Source of the DNA: Hyphomicrobiales bacterium | GTDB lineage: Bacteria > Pseudomonadota > Alphaproteobacteria > Rhizobiales > Rhizobiaceae | Assembly: GCA_900473685.1 (NCBI GenBank) | Contig: UCNE01000021.1 | Location: 1 to 64,000 of the forward strand | Direction of reading: 5' to 3' | Length of the DNA: 64,000 nt | Shown here: positions 17,537 through 26,486 of the stretch, one piece after another | Numbering within the stretch: position 1 is the stretch's first letter | How the letters are laid out: every line of letters starts with the position of its first letter | The notes under the pieces: generated by a model | The model's input: the letters and a program-made list of their open reading frames with translations, nothing else | Databases searched by the model: none | What the model was told of the DNA's origin: nothing | Program-made: the position numbers and the translations under genes

Positions 17537-17673
17537 GTGTGAATACTCGGAGGTTTCGGGGCGTATGTGAGGGACGCCGCATCTTCAATTGCGCGGCTCA
17601 TACAGGTTTTTTTGCATTTGCGAAAGGGGGGCGGGGCGCAAAGTCGTGCCCTGTGGTGAATCCGGACGCCGTT

Positions 17674-19266
17674 TCATACGGAATTTCCAGCCGGGTCGAG
17701 CGTGATTTGCCACAACTCGTGATCGTCCCGGTCCATCAGCCGGACGGTCATCTGCTCGGTCTGGCCGTTGATATCGACGAGGCCAAAGAACTGCAGGCCA
17801 GCGGACGGCGGCAGGTTCTGGTCTATGCCGGTACCTGCGGCCTTGATGAAGCGCACGTCGGGACCAAAGGTCATATCCAGTTCCTTCGGGCCATAGGTGC
17901 CTGAATGTAGCGGACCGGAGACGAATTCCCAGAACGGCAGGAAATCCTTGAAGGCGGCGCGGGCCGGATCGTAATGGTGGGCGGCGGTGTAATGCACGTC
18001 CGCCGTCAGCCAGACGGTATTCTGGATGGCATTGTCGCGGATGAAGGTAAGGATTTCTGCAAACTCGATCTCGCGGCCGGTTGGGGCACTGTTGTCGCCA
18101 TTGGCAATCGCATCGGAGCCGCGCCGGTTGGCAAAATCGTCCCAGACAACGAGCCCGATCGGCATGTCGCAGGCAATCACCTTCCACGTGGCTTGGGATG
18201 CGGCCAGTTCCCGTTTCAGCCAATCCGCCTGCCGCCAGCCGAACAGTTCGTTGCCGCCGCCCTGGTTGGCTTCGCGATAGGAGCGCAGATCGACGAAGAA
18301 TACGTCGAGCAGACGGCCATAAGGGATCTTGCGGAAGATGCGGCCGGGCTGGGCGGGGATGGCGCGGATCGGCGTCATCTCCTGGAAAGCCTGCATGGCG
18401 CGGGCGGCATAGACGGACACATCCTTGTCCGGGTAGCGGTTGTCGTCGCGCAGATCGGTCGAGGGCGACCAGTTGTTCAAAACCTCGTGGTCGTCCCATT
18501 GGTAGAAGGTGGGACACGCGGCATTCAGGGCACGGACGTGATCGTCGAGAAGATTATATTTCCACTGGCCGCGATATTCATCGAGCGTGCGGGCGACCTC
18601 GCGCTTTTCCGGCGTGACGATGCGGTTTTTCCAGATGGTGCCGTCCCGGAGCGGGATCTCGTCGGGGATGGGGTTGTCGGCATAGATCGTGTCACCGGAA
18701 TGGATGAAGAAATCCGGCTCGTGCAGTTGCATGGTCGAATAGGTTTTCATGCCGGTATCATCGATGCCCCAGCCCTGACCGGCCGTATCGCCCGACCAGA
18801 CGAAACGCACCGAGCGGCGGCGTAGCGGTGCGGTGCGAAACCGGCCGGTGACCGGCTCTGAGACGCTGTTGCTGTCATAAAGATCGGTTGCGGTGAAGCG
18901 GTAGAAGATTTCCTGATCAGGCAGCAAGTTGTCGAGCGCACATTTGACCGCAAAATCGCTGCCGGGCAGTGCGTCGATCGACGGCAATCGCACGGAGGCG
19001 GAAAAGCTTTCGGTCGTCGAGTATTCGACAGCGATACGCGACGGCCGATCCGCCCGCGTCCAGATCATCCCGGACTTGGTATCGACATCGCCGGACTGGA
19101 CGCCATGGGTGAAGGACGGTCTCCCGGAGCTTCGGGAATAGAATGGTGTGGCAAGAACCGACGTGGCGGCAAACCCGGCAGCGCCTGCCGAGAGCAGGAA
19201 GGAGCGGCGGGTCAGCGTATCCTGAATATCGACCAAATCGGCCTCCGGTACCGTCTCGGGAATCAC
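17674..19266 (-). CDS. phoD: Tat-exported alkaline phosphatase D family protein
   Basis: A 530-residue PhoD-type metallophosphoesterase, probably a periplasmic phosphodiesterase/phosphatase. A twin-arginine signal is plain at the N-terminus (LTRRSFLLSAGAAGFAAT). It is followed by an N-terminal PhoD domain and a metallophosphatase domain with WSGDTAGQGWGID, HSGDTIYADNP, WDDHEVLNNW and TADVHYTAAHHY. The start is a GTG at 19266; a TTG at 19236 with GGAGG before it would also keep the whole signal peptide. A Pho-box-like repeat lies 32 bases upstream, suggesting phosphate control. Substrate range is unknown. Confidence 0.9.
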   Translation of the reverse strand: MIPETVPEADLVDIQDTLTRRSFLLSAGAAGFAATSVLATPFYSRSSGRPSFTHGVQSGDVDTKSGMIWTRADRPSRIAVEYSTTESFSASVRLPSIDALPGSDFAVKCALDNLLPDQEIFYRFTATDLYDSNSVSEPVTGRFRTAPLRRRSVRFVWSGDTAGQGWGIDDTGMKTYSTMQLHEPDFFIHSGDTIYADNPIPDEIPLRDGTIWKNRIVTPEKREVARTLDEYRGQWKYNLLDDHVRALNAACPTFYQWDDHEVLNNWSPSTDLRDDNRYPDKDVSVYAARAMQAFQEMTPIRAIPAQPGRIFRKIPYGRLLDVFFVDLRSYREANQGGGNELFGWRQADWLKRELAASQATWKVIACDMPIGLVVWDDFANRRGSDAIANGDNSAPTGREIEFAEILTFIRDNAIQNTVWLTADVHYTAAHHYDPARAAFKDFLPFWEFVSGPLHSGTYGPKELDMTFGPDVRFIKAAGTGIDQNLPPSAGLQFFGLVDINGQTEQMTVRLMDRDDHELWQITLDPAGNSV

Positions 19267-19298
19267 GTGAAACCCGAGCCGGACATTTGGCGAAAGCG

Positions 19299-19316
19299 AT
19301 GTCAGTTCGTTTACAG
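19299..19316 (-). promoter_or_regulatory. Pho-box-like direct repeat upstream of phoD
   Basis: Read on the minus strand: CTGTAAA, CGAA, CTGACAT. The two 7-mers are spaced 11 bases start to start, as in the PhoB consensus CTGTCAT-N4-CTGTCAT, and match it in 11 of 14 positions. The site lies 32 bases before the phoD start. PhoB binding is inferred. Confidence 0.5.
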
Positions 19317-19376
19317 TTGGATGAATCTATTCCAACGGTTTGGCGACAGTTTCGTGACACGATGCCACTCCTTGGA

Positions 19377-19393
19377 GAATATTGACAATATTC
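19377..19393. promoter_or_regulatory. Palindromic operator candidate of the ParDE-like pair
   Basis: GAATATTGACAATATTC is a perfect 8-1-8 palindrome that contains a TTGACA (19382-19387), 41 bases before the antitoxin start. Ribbon-helix-helix antitoxins usually repress their own operon through such sites. Confidence 0.55.
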
Positions 19394-19434
19394 CTCACAA
19401 GTCTCATTTTGAAAGCTGTAATTGGGAGATCAGT

Positions 19435-19686
19435 ATGGCATCGGAAAGCATTCACGTCCGGGTTACGGGCCCCTTGCAGGATCATGTCCAGCAACAGATC
19501 GGCCGGGATGGCCTCTATGAAAACGCCAGTGAATATATCCGTGCCCTGATCCGCCGCGATCTGCAAAGCCGGGCGGAGGCTTGGGGCTGGCTGCAGAACA
19601 AACTCGAACCTGGCTTGAGGGCCGACGAAAGCGAGTTTGTCGCCGTTTCCGCCGAAGACGTCATACGCCGCAACTCAAGCCGGTAG
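19435..19686 (+). CDS. ParD-like ribbon-helix-helix antitoxin
   Basis: An 83-residue protein with an N-terminal ribbon-helix-helix fold (SIHVRVTGPLQDHVQQQIG, then LYENASEYIRALIRRDLQSR), as in ParD/CopG-type antitoxins. The C-terminal half would wrap the toxin. GGGAG lies seven bases before ATG 19435. Only one base separates its stop from the toxin start, so translation is probably coupled. A perfect palindrome upstream fits autoregulation. The exact family (ParD versus other RHH antitoxins) is inferred from the toxin partner. Confidence 0.85.
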   Translation: MASESIHVRVTGPLQDHVQQQIGRDGLYENASEYIRALIRRDLQSRAEAWGWLQNKLEPGLRADESEFVAVSAEDVIRRNSSR

Positions 19687-19687
19687 G

Positions 19688-20062
19688 ATGGGCGGATATC
19701 TCTTCTATCCTCCCGCCGACGCGGCACAGGACCGTATCTGGAAGGATACCGCTATTCAGTGGGGTGAAGCCCAGGCGATTGCCTACATCACAGGCCTTCA
19801 TGCCCATCTGCAGAAGCTGTCGCAGACCAAAGCCCTGTGGCGCCGTTTGCCAAGCGATCTCGCAGTCCCGGCCGGCCTGAAAGTCCCGGCCGGCCTGAAA
19901 GTCCAGGCCTTTTTCAGCCGTTACGAACGGCATTATCTGTTTTTCCGCGAGCTTCCGAGTGGCAAGATCGGCGTTATGGTGATCCTGCATGATCGGATGG
20001 ATATCCCCGTGCGCTTGCACGAGGATTTGAGTGGTCTCGCCGACAAGTTCGAAGACCTGTAG
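19688..20062 (+). CDS. ParE/RelE-superfamily toxin
   Basis: A 124-residue protein with the ParE/RelE layout: an N-terminal helical hairpin (AAQDRIWKDTAIQWGEAQAIAYI) and a C-terminal sheet (KVQAFFSRYERHYLFFREL, then GVMVILHDRMDIPVRLHEDL). ParE toxins poison DNA gyrase; RelE-type ones cleave mRNA on the ribosome, and the sequence does not decide between them. It is longer than a standard ParE of about 100 residues. Part of the extra length is an exact in-frame duplication (VPAGLK twice, at 19865-19900). It follows the antitoxin by one base and ends five bases before the converging M3 peptidase stop. Confidence 0.8.
   Translation: MGGYLFYPPADAAQDRIWKDTAIQWGEAQAIAYITGLHAHLQKLSQTKALWRRLPSDLAVPAGLKVPAGLKVQAFFSRYERHYLFFRELPSGKIGVMVILHDRMDIPVRLHEDLSGLADKFEDL
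19865..19900 (+). repeat. Exact 18-nt tandem duplication inside the toxin gene
   Basis: GTCCCGGCCGGCCTGAAA occurs twice in a row and encodes VPAGLK-VPAGLK. A third, diverged GTCCAGGCC start follows. The reading frame is kept. Confidence 0.95.
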
Positions 20063-20066
20063 TCTG

Positions 20067-22154
20067 TTAGGCGTCGGAACCCGCCAGTTCCTCTGTGATC
20101 GCCAAGCCCTTCTTGGCCAGCATCGCATCCGGGCTTGGCAGCTTGCCGCGGAAGGCCTTGTAGGCGTCTTCCGGGTCGATCGAACCGCCAACGGAATAGA
20201 TGTGGTCCTTCAGCTTCTGGGCCATGGCCGTATTGAACGCATCGCCGGTTTCCTCGAAGGCAGCGAAGGCGTCGGCATCGAGCACTTCCGACCACATGTA
20301 GGAATAGTAGCCGGCCGAATAGCCGCCAGCGAAGATGTGCTGGAAATGCGGTGAGGCGTGGCGCATGACCAGCGACTCCGGGATGCCAAGTTCGCCCAAG
20401 ATCTCTGCCTGGACCGCCATCGGGTCGTCGACCGGGCCGCGTGTGTGGAATTCCATATCGACGATCGCCGACGAGGTGAATTCCACCGTATTGAACCCGG
20501 CATTGAAGGTGCGGGCCGCCAGAACCTTGTCGAGCAGGGCCTGGGGCATCGCCTCGCCGGTTTCGAAATGCACGGCATATTGCTTGAGGATAGCAGGCAC
20601 CGTCAGCCAGTGTTCGTAAAGCTGCGACGGCAGTTCGACGAAGTCGCGCGATACGGAGGTGCCTGATACCGACGGATAGGTCACGTCCGAAAGCATGCCG
20701 TGCAGGGCGTGGCCGAATTCGTGGAACAGCGTGCGGGCATCATCGAGCGAAAGCAGCGCCAGCTTGCCTTCCGCCGGTTTTGCGAAGTTGCAGACATTGT
20801 AGATGATCGGGATTTCGCCGGTTTTACCGTTCTTCAGCGGCAGCTTGTGCTGCGATTGGAACGCGCTCATCCAGGCGCCGGACCGCTTCGAGCTGCGGGC
20901 GAAATAGTCGCCGAGGAAGAGTGCGATGAGCGTGTTACCGGCATCGCGGATTTCGAAGACGCGCACATCCGGATGATAGGCAGTGATGCCCTTCTTCTCG
21001 ACCGCGCGAATGCCGAAGAGCCGGTTGGCAACATCGAAGCAGGCATCGATGATCTTTTCGAGCTGCAAGTAGGGCTTCAGTTCCGCTTCGGAGAAATTGA
21101 ATTTTTGCGCACGGATGCGTTCGGAATAGAAGCGCCAGTCCCAGGGCATGACATCATGGTTCTTGCCGTCTTCGGCAATCATATTTGCGATGTCGGCTTC
21201 TTCCTCACGGGCGCGCTTGACGGCCTTTGCCCAGACGGTGCGCAGCAGGTCGTTTACGGCAGCAGGGGTCTTTGCCATGGTGTTGTCGAGCTTCATTTCG
21301 GCGAAGTTGCCGTAGCCGAGCAGTTTGGCGACCTCGCTGCGGAGCGCCAGCGTTTCGCGGATGACGCCGCGATTGTCGGTCTCGCCCGGATTTTCGCCGC
21401 GGGCGACCCATGCCTTGAAAGATTGCTCGCGCAAATCACGGCGTTCCGAAAATGTCAGGAAGGGCTCGATGATCGAGCGCGACAGCGTCACGGCATATTT
21501 GCCGTCTTCGCCGCGTTCGCGGGCGGCCGATGCCATGGCGTCTCTGAGGAAATCCGGAAGACCGTCGAGTTCCGGCCCGTCGGAGAGAATAAGCGACCAG
21601 CCCTTCTCGTCGGCCAGCACGTTCTGGCCGAACCGCGTGCTGAGACCGGCGAGCTTTTCGTTGATCCCGGCAAGGGTTTCCTGCTCCGGCTTTGGCAGCT
21701 TGGCGCCGGATTTGACAAACCCCTTCCAGTGGCGCTCCAACACACGGGTCTGCTCCAGAGTCAGGCCGAGGCCCTCGCGCTTTTCCCAGAGCTGGTCGAT
21801 GCGCTGGAACAGCGCCGCATTCATGCCGATCTTCGAATAATGCCGCGACATTTTTGGCGAGATATCCCGCTCCAGTGCCTGGATGGCATCGTTGGTGTGG
21901 GCGCCGGCGCGGTTCCAGAACAGCGACGAGACTCGCGATAGCGCATCACCGGCGGTCTCGAGCGCGACGATGGTGTTTTCAAATGTTGGCGCGGCTGGAT
22001 TATCGGCAATTTCGTTGATTTCGGTCTCGTGTCCGGCAAGGGCTGCTTCGAAGGATGCTGCGAAATCGCTGTCGCTGACCGCCTCGAAACGTGGCAGCCC
22101 GTTCGGGCCGTTCCAATCGGTGATGGCGGGGTTCAGCGCGGGGCTCGATGTCAT
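20067..22154 (-). CDS. M3 family metallopeptidase (oligopeptidase A / Dcp type)
   Basis: A 695-residue zinc metallopeptidase of family M3, which degrades short peptides in the cytosol, including cleaved signal peptides. The zinc motif HEFGHALH lies at residues 478-485, followed by the family stretch PSVSGTSVSRDFVELPSQ with the third zinc ligand. FTSSAIVDMEFH and AGGYSAGYYSYMWSEVLDAD near the C-terminus are also typical. No signal peptide is seen. OpdA/PrlC and Dcp are hard to separate on motifs alone, so no symbol is given. It converges with the toxin gene. Confidence 0.93.
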   Translation of the reverse strand: MTSSPALNPAITDWNGPNGLPRFEAVSDSDFAASFEAALAGHETEINEIADNPAAPTFENTIVALETAGDALSRVSSLFWNRAGAHTNDAIQALERDISPKMSRHYSKIGMNAALFQRIDQLWEKREGLGLTLEQTRVLERHWKGFVKSGAKLPKPEQETLAGINEKLAGLSTRFGQNVLADEKGWSLILSDGPELDGLPDFLRDAMASAARERGEDGKYAVTLSRSIIEPFLTFSERRDLREQSFKAWVARGENPGETDNRGVIRETLALRSEVAKLLGYGNFAEMKLDNTMAKTPAAVNDLLRTVWAKAVKRAREEEADIANMIAEDGKNHDVMPWDWRFYSERIRAQKFNFSEAELKPYLQLEKIIDACFDVANRLFGIRAVEKKGITAYHPDVRVFEIRDAGNTLIALFLGDYFARSSKRSGAWMSAFQSQHKLPLKNGKTGEIPIIYNVCNFAKPAEGKLALLSLDDARTLFHEFGHALHGMLSDVTYPSVSGTSVSRDFVELPSQLYEHWLTVPAILKQYAVHFETGEAMPQALLDKVLAARTFNAGFNTVEFTSSAIVDMEFHTRGPVDDPMAVQAEILGELGIPESLVMRHASPHFQHIFAGGYSAGYYSYMWSEVLDADAFAAFEETGDAFNTAMAQKLKDHIYSVGGSIDPEDAYKAFRGKLPSPDAMLAKKGLAITEELAGSDA

Positions 22155-22267
22155 AGGCAGTCCTTTCGCATTCCGGTCTGTCCCGCCGATAGCGGGTGCT
22201 GCGTTCCGTTGTCGGCAGCGATTGTGGAAATATCAAGATTGTCAGGTGGGCGCTTTGGGGTCACCGG

Positions 22268-22909
22268 TCAAGGCTTGCGCAGACCCAAAAGGCCAGGCGC
22301 CGCATGCCACACGGCCTGCACGGCAAAGCCCATGAACAGCACGCCGGAGAGGCGCACGATCGTCAGTTCATGACGGCGGTAGAAGCGCCGCACCACCGAG
22401 GCGCCGATGATGCCGATCAGAATGATATCGGCGACCAGGAAGCCGAGGAAGGAAACCGCCAGCAATGCCGGCAGCGCGTGAAAATCAAGCGCGTTGGACG
22501 AACCGGCAAGAAGTGCCGTAAACGTCGCCAGCGCCACCGGGTAACCCTTCGGGTTGGTCAGGCCGAAAATCAAGCCACGCCGATACGGCCGCTCCACGGT
22601 CATCAGGGGCCGGTTTTCGCCGCGCGGTTTGGCTCGAAGCGCATTCCAGCCGATCCAGGCGAGATAGAAGCCGCAGAGCAGGCCGAGAATGTCGAAAACC
22701 GTGTTGCCGATCGTCTTGGCGCCGACAATCGCGACCAAAGCCAGCGTAGACCAGAGCAGATCGCCTGCCAGATGCCCGCCCATGAACATCGCGCCAGCCT
22801 TGCGCCCTTGGCCTGCGCCAATACCAAGAAGAGCAAGGAATGCGGGGCCAGGAATGAGCACATAAAGAAGGGCAGCCAGAAAGGCGCCGAAAAGCAGGGT
22901 CTGCGTCAT
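22268..22909 (-). CDS. LysE family exporter
   Basis: A 213-residue LysE/RhtB-type membrane exporter. The first helix carries VLIPGPAFLALLGIG and the middle has FGLTNPKGYPVALA, the two family hallmarks. Six hydrophobic segments are visible. GAGGAGA before ATG 22909 decides the start over the longer frame that begins at 22963. It is the second of three LysE-type genes in this window and is not obviously paralogous by tandem duplication. Substrate unknown. Confidence 0.87.
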   Translation of the reverse strand: MTQTLLFGAFLAALLYVLIPGPAFLALLGIGAGQGRKAGAMFMGGHLAGDLLWSTLALVAIVGAKTIGNTVFDILGLLCGFYLAWIGWNALRAKPRGENRPLMTVERPYRRGLIFGLTNPKGYPVALATFTALLAGSSNALDFHALPALLAVSFLGFLVADIILIGIIGASVVRRFYRRHELTIVRLSGVLFMGFAVQAVWHAAPGLLGLRKP

Positions 22910-23012
22910 GGAATCTCCTCGCGCGTGGAGATTCATTCGACCTTGCGCGGATGATTCCGTCAAGACGCGGGCAGAGCCAAGTCAGGCCCTGCCGCGCGAA
23001 AAACAGCGAGGC

Positions 23013-23276
23013 TTACTTGGCTTCGGTTGCCTTCATGGCATTGTCGAGATGTGTGGAGCACTCGGTCGTCTTGCCGTCCTTCATCGCCATCTTGGCGCTG
23101 TCGACTTCCTTCATGGCCATCATCATCTGATCCTTCTTCATCGGATCGGTCATGCCCTTGGCCATTTCCTCGGTCTTCATGATCGACGCATCATCGCAGA
23201 CCATCATGCCGGCGGCAAAGGCCGGAGCCGAAAGGCTGGCAACGAGAATTGTGGTGGCGAAAATTGTCTTGAACAT
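23013..23276 (-). CDS. Small Met/Lys-rich exported protein of unknown function
   Basis: An 87-residue protein with a clear Sec signal peptide (MFKTIFATTILVASLSAPAFA, cleavage after AFA). The mature part has about 66 residues and is very rich in methionine, lysine and acidic residues: MKTEEMAKGM, MKKDQMMMAMKEVDSAKMAM. It has two cysteines (MVCDD and TECSTH) that could form a disulfide. GGGAGAG before ATG 23276 supports this start over the longer frame. Methionine-rich periplasmic peptides can bind copper, but that is speculation here. It is divergent from the MarR/MFS pair. I recognise no named family. Confidence 0.75.
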   Translation of the reverse strand: MFKTIFATTILVASLSAPAFAAGMMVCDDASIMKTEEMAKGMTDPMKKDQMMMAMKEVDSAKMAMKDGKTTECSTHLDNAMKATEAK

Positions 23277-23482
23277 ATCATCTCTCCCAATAGGCCGGGA
23301 GCGTGATTGCCCCCGCTGCGAACTCTGCACCCGGCTAGTAAACACGTTCAATTCACGCATTCGCGATGCACGCTATCGTCATAACCGGTGATTTTGATTG
23401 ATGTTTTTGTGATCGATTTATTACCATTATTGAATACTTAAATTCAGCTTCGTGCGGAACTTGCCGGTTTCCCGGGCCCTTG

Positions 23483-23497
23483 GTAAGTAAAGCTTAC
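23483..23497. promoter_or_regulatory. Inverted repeat upstream of the MarR gene
   Basis: GTAAG-TAAAG-CTTAC forms a 5-5-5 inverted repeat 16 bases before the MarR start. The spacing from the start and the MarR context make it an operator candidate for autoregulation. The arms are short, so support is modest. Confidence 0.35.
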
Positions 23498-23513
23498 GAT
23501 CACTCAGAGGCGA

Positions 23514-23999
23514 ATGCCCATGCCGGTCAGATTGGAAACCGATACGATCGGCATGTTGCTCACCGATGTGTCGCGGCTGCTGCGCGGCGCATTCGATCGC
23601 CGCATCACGACGTCGGCCCTGGGCGTGACGCCGGGCGAGGCCCGGGCGCTGATCCAGGTGGCGGCAACCGAGGGCATCAAGCAGGCCGATATCGCGATCC
23701 GGATGGGCATCGAGCCGATGACGCTCTCGACCTATCTTGACCGTCTGGAAGGTCAGGGCCTCGTCGAGCGGGTTCCCGATCCGTGCGACCGCCGGGCAAA
23801 AAATGTCGTCGTCACGGACAAGGCTGATGCGTTGCTTCTCGATATTCGCAGGGAGGTCCGTGACCTGATGGATCAGGTGACGTCAGGGCTAGATGCGGAC
23901 GGCCGCGAAGCCCTTCGTGTCAGCCTCAAGGGTTTGCGCGAAAATCTGCACCAGTTGGACCGCTCTGTTTCCTCCGACAAGAAAAGTGTTTCCGAATGA
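23514..23999 (+). CDS. MarR family transcriptional regulator
   Basis: A 161-residue winged-helix regulator. The DNA-binding core is visible as GIKQADIAIRMGIEPMTLST (helix-turn-helix) and the wing YLDRLEGQGLVERVPDPCDRRAKNV, in which DxRR is the MarR hallmark. N- and C-terminal helices provide dimerisation. AGAGG precedes ATG 23514. Its stop overlaps the start of the following Bcr/CflA transporter by four bases (ATGA), so the two form an operon, as is usual for MarR repressors and the drug pumps they control. The ligand is unknown. Confidence 0.92.
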   Translation: MPMPVRLETDTIGMLLTDVSRLLRGAFDRRITTSALGVTPGEARALIQVAATEGIKQADIAIRMGIEPMTLSTYLDRLEGQGLVERVPDPCDRRAKNVVVTDKADALLLDIRREVRDLMDQVTSGLDADGREALRVSLKGLRENLHQLDRSVSSDKKSVSE

Positions 24000-25213
24000 A
24001 CCTGCGGATGAGCGAACGCCGGACCAGCATGCTCGGCGCCTTGCTGGCGACGCTTGGGCCGATCTCCATGTCGATCTACACCCCGGCCATGCCGGAACTG
24101 GTTCAGGCCTTCGCCACCACGGAATCGATGATCAAGCTGACGCTGTCGGTCTATTTCGGCGGTTTCTCGGTGGCCCAGTTGATCGCCGGTCCGATGTCGG
24201 ATGCCTTTGGGCGCAAAAAGGCGACGCTGGCTTTCGTCGGCATCAATCTGCTCGGTAGCCTCGTCTGCGCCTTTGCGCCGACGGTCGATTGGCTGGTGGC
24301 CGGGCGACTGATCCAGGGGATCGGCGCCTCCGTCGGCATCACGGTTGCCCGCGCCATCGTCCGGGACCAGTTTACCGGTGCCGAGGCATCGCGGATCATG
24401 AACCTGATCGGCATCATGCTGGCCATCGGCCCTGCCATGGCGCCGACTCTCGGTGGCCTGGCGCTGGCTGCATTTGGCTGGCAGGCGATTTTCTTCCTGC
24501 TGATCGGGTTTGCGCTGATCGCCATTGTCGCCGTCATCGTCTTCATGCGCGAAACCACGGTGCCGGATCGCCGCCGCGCCAGGCCGGGTCCGCTTGTGTC
24601 AGCCTATGGCGAACTCATCCGTGATCCCCGTTTCGTTGCCGCTGCCATCGTGCTCGGCGGCTCGGTCGGTGCGCTCTATGCGCAATCGACCATGCTGTCC
24701 TTCATTCTGATCGACAGGGTCGGCATGACGCCAACGGCTTTCGGGATCGGCATGCTGATGCAAAGCGGCTGCTATTTTTCAGGCTCGGTCTGCCTGAAGC
24801 TGACAGCGGCGAAACTCGGCGGAGAAGGATCGGTTCGTGTCGGGCTTGCCCTGTGCGGGATCGGCGCGCTGATGATTGCGCTATCCGTCCATTTCATCGA
24901 GCCGACCTATCTTTCGGTCATGTTGCCGATTGCCTTTTCCGCCTTCGGCACCGCTTTCCTGACCCCGCACATGACCACGACCGCCCTGCATTCCTTCCCG
25001 CACATTGCCGGCTCGGCATCGGCGATGATGGGCTTCATCCAGATGGCCGGCGGCTTTCTTGGCGGGCTTGCAGCGGCCCTTCTCGGCACACCGTTCATCG
25101 CCTTCGGCGTGATCATCCCGGTGATGCTGTTGACCTCGGTTATCAGCTATCTGTGGTTTCAGTATTCGACGCGGCGTCTGGTGCTGAATAGCGCCAGGAC
25201 GTCGGGCGAATAA
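23996..25213 (+). CDS. Bcr/CflA family drug-resistance MFS transporter
   Basis: A 405-residue major facilitator with about twelve membrane segments. Motif A, GPMSDAFGRKKATL, follows helix 2. The N-terminal stretch ATLGPISMSIYTPAMPEL is the hallmark of the Bcr/CflA subfamily, whose members export bicyclomycin, chloramphenicol, sulfonamides and similar drugs. It overlaps the MarR gene by four bases, which suggests ligand-induced expression. Actual substrates cannot be deduced. Confidence 0.92.
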   Translation: MNLRMSERRTSMLGALLATLGPISMSIYTPAMPELVQAFATTESMIKLTLSVYFGGFSVAQLIAGPMSDAFGRKKATLAFVGINLLGSLVCAFAPTVDWLVAGRLIQGIGASVGITVARAIVRDQFTGAEASRIMNLIGIMLAIGPAMAPTLGGLALAAFGWQAIFFLLIGFALIAIVAVIVFMRETTVPDRRRARPGPLVSAYGELIRDPRFVAAAIVLGGSVGALYAQSTMLSFILIDRVGMTPTAFGIGMLMQSGCYFSGSVCLKLTAAKLGGEGSVRVGLALCGIGALMIALSVHFIEPTYLSVMLPIAFSAFGTAFLTPHMTTTALHSFPHIAGSASAMMGFIQMAGGFLGGLAAALLGTPFIAFGVIIPVMLLTSVISYLWFQYSTRRLVLNSARTSGE

Positions 25214-25219
25214 ACGAAA

Positions 25220-25247
25220 AAGCCCGCCTCCTTGCGGAAGCGGGCTT
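25220..25247 (-). terminator. Rho-independent terminator of argG
   Basis: AAGCCCGC...GCGGGCTT forms the stem. Read on the minus strand it is followed by TTTTTCG, so it ends argG; on the plus strand it may also stop read-through from the MFS gene. Confidence 0.85.
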
Positions 25248-25268
25248 CTAAGCGAAAACCTTAAATAC

Positions 25269-26486
25269 TTACTTGTCGCGATTGCGAGCAGCCAGCGTGC
25301 GCAGGCGCAGCGCGTTCAGCTTGATGAAGCCGGCGGCGTCCTTCTGGTCGTAGGCGCCCTGGTCGTCCTCGAAGGTGACCAGCTTGTCGGAGTAGAGCGA
25401 CTTGTTGCTCTCGCGGCCGGTGACCATGACATTGCCCTTGTACAGCTTCAGTGTCACTTCGCCTTCGACATGCTCCTGGCTCTTGTCGATCAGCGCCTGC
25501 AGCATCTCGCGTTCCGGCGAGAACCAGAAGCCGTAATAGATCAGCTCGGCGTAGCGCGGCATGATGTCGTCCTTGAGGTGCGCTGCACCCCGGTCGAGCG
25601 TGATCGATTCGATGGCGCGGTGGGCAGCCAGAAGGATCGTGCCGCCGGGGGTCTCGTAGACGCCGCGCGACTTCATGCCGACAAAGCGGTTTTCAACGAG
25701 ATCGAGACGGCCGATGCCGTTGTCGCGGCCGAGTGCGTTGAGCGCGGTCAGGATTGAGGCCGGGCTCATTTCCTTGCCGTCGATCGAAACGGCGTCACCC
25801 TTGCGGAAGCCGATCTTGACGATGGTTGCCACATCCGGCGCTTCTTCCGGCGAAATGGTGCGCATATAGACGTAGTTCGGGGCTTCGACAGCCGGATCTT
25901 CGAGAACCTTGCCCTCGGACGAGGAGTGCAACAGGTTGGCGTCGACGGAGAACGGCGCTTCGCCCTTCTTGTCCTTGGCAACCGGGATCTGGTGGGCTTC
26001 GGCAAAGGCGAGCAGGTCGGTACGGCTCTTGAACGACCAGTCGCGCCAGGGTGCAATGATCTTGATGTCGGGGTTCAGCGCATAGGCCGACAGTTCGAAG
26101 CGAACCTGGTCGTTGCCCTTGCCGGTGGCACCATGGGCAATCGCGTCGGCGCCGGTTTCGCGGGCGATTTCGATCAGGTGCTTGGAGATCAGCGGACGGG
26201 CGATCGAGGTGCCGAGCAGGTAGACGCCTTCATAGACGGCATTGGCGCGGAACATCGGGAAGACGAAATCCTTGACGAATTCTTCGCGCACATCGCGGAT
26301 GTAGATATCCTTGATGCCCATCATCTCGGCCTTCTTGCGGGCCGGCTCGAGCTCTTCGCCCTGGCCGAGATCGGCCGTGAAGGTGACGACTTCAGCGCCG
26401 AGTTCGGTCTGCAGCCATTTCAGGATGATCGACGTATCGAGACCGCCGGAATAGGCGAGTACGACCTTTTTCACTTGCTTTGCCAT
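25269..26486 (-). CDS. argG: Argininosuccinate synthase
   Basis: ArgG joins citrulline and aspartate with ATP to form argininosuccinate, the penultimate step of arginine synthesis. The 405-residue protein begins with the PP-loop YSGGLDTS (residues 12-19). Other family motifs are [26 protein letters not shown] and the C-terminal [17 protein letters not shown]. Length matches the bacterial enzyme. It is monocistronic, with its own terminator. argH is not in the window, as is common in rhizobia where arginine genes are scattered. Confidence 0.97.
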   Translation of the reverse strand: MAKQVKKVVLAYSGGLDTSIILKWLQTELGAEVVTFTADLGQGEELEPARKKAEMMGIKDIYIRDVREEFVKDFVFPMFRANAVYEGVYLLGTSIARPLISKHLIEIARETGADAIAHGATGKGNDQVRFELSAYALNPDIKIIAPWRDWSFKSRTDLLAFAEAHQIPVAKDKKGEAPFSVDANLLHSSSEGKVLEDPAVEAPNYVYMRTISPEEAPDVATIVKIGFRKGDAVSIDGKEMSPASILTALNALGRDNGIGRLDLVENRFVGMKSRGVYETPGGTILLAAHRAIESITLDRGAAHLKDDIMPRYAELIYYGFWFSPEREMLQALIDKSQEHVEGEVTLKLYKGNVMVTGRESNKSLYSDKLVTFEDDQGAYDQKDAAGFIKLNALRLRTLAARNRDK

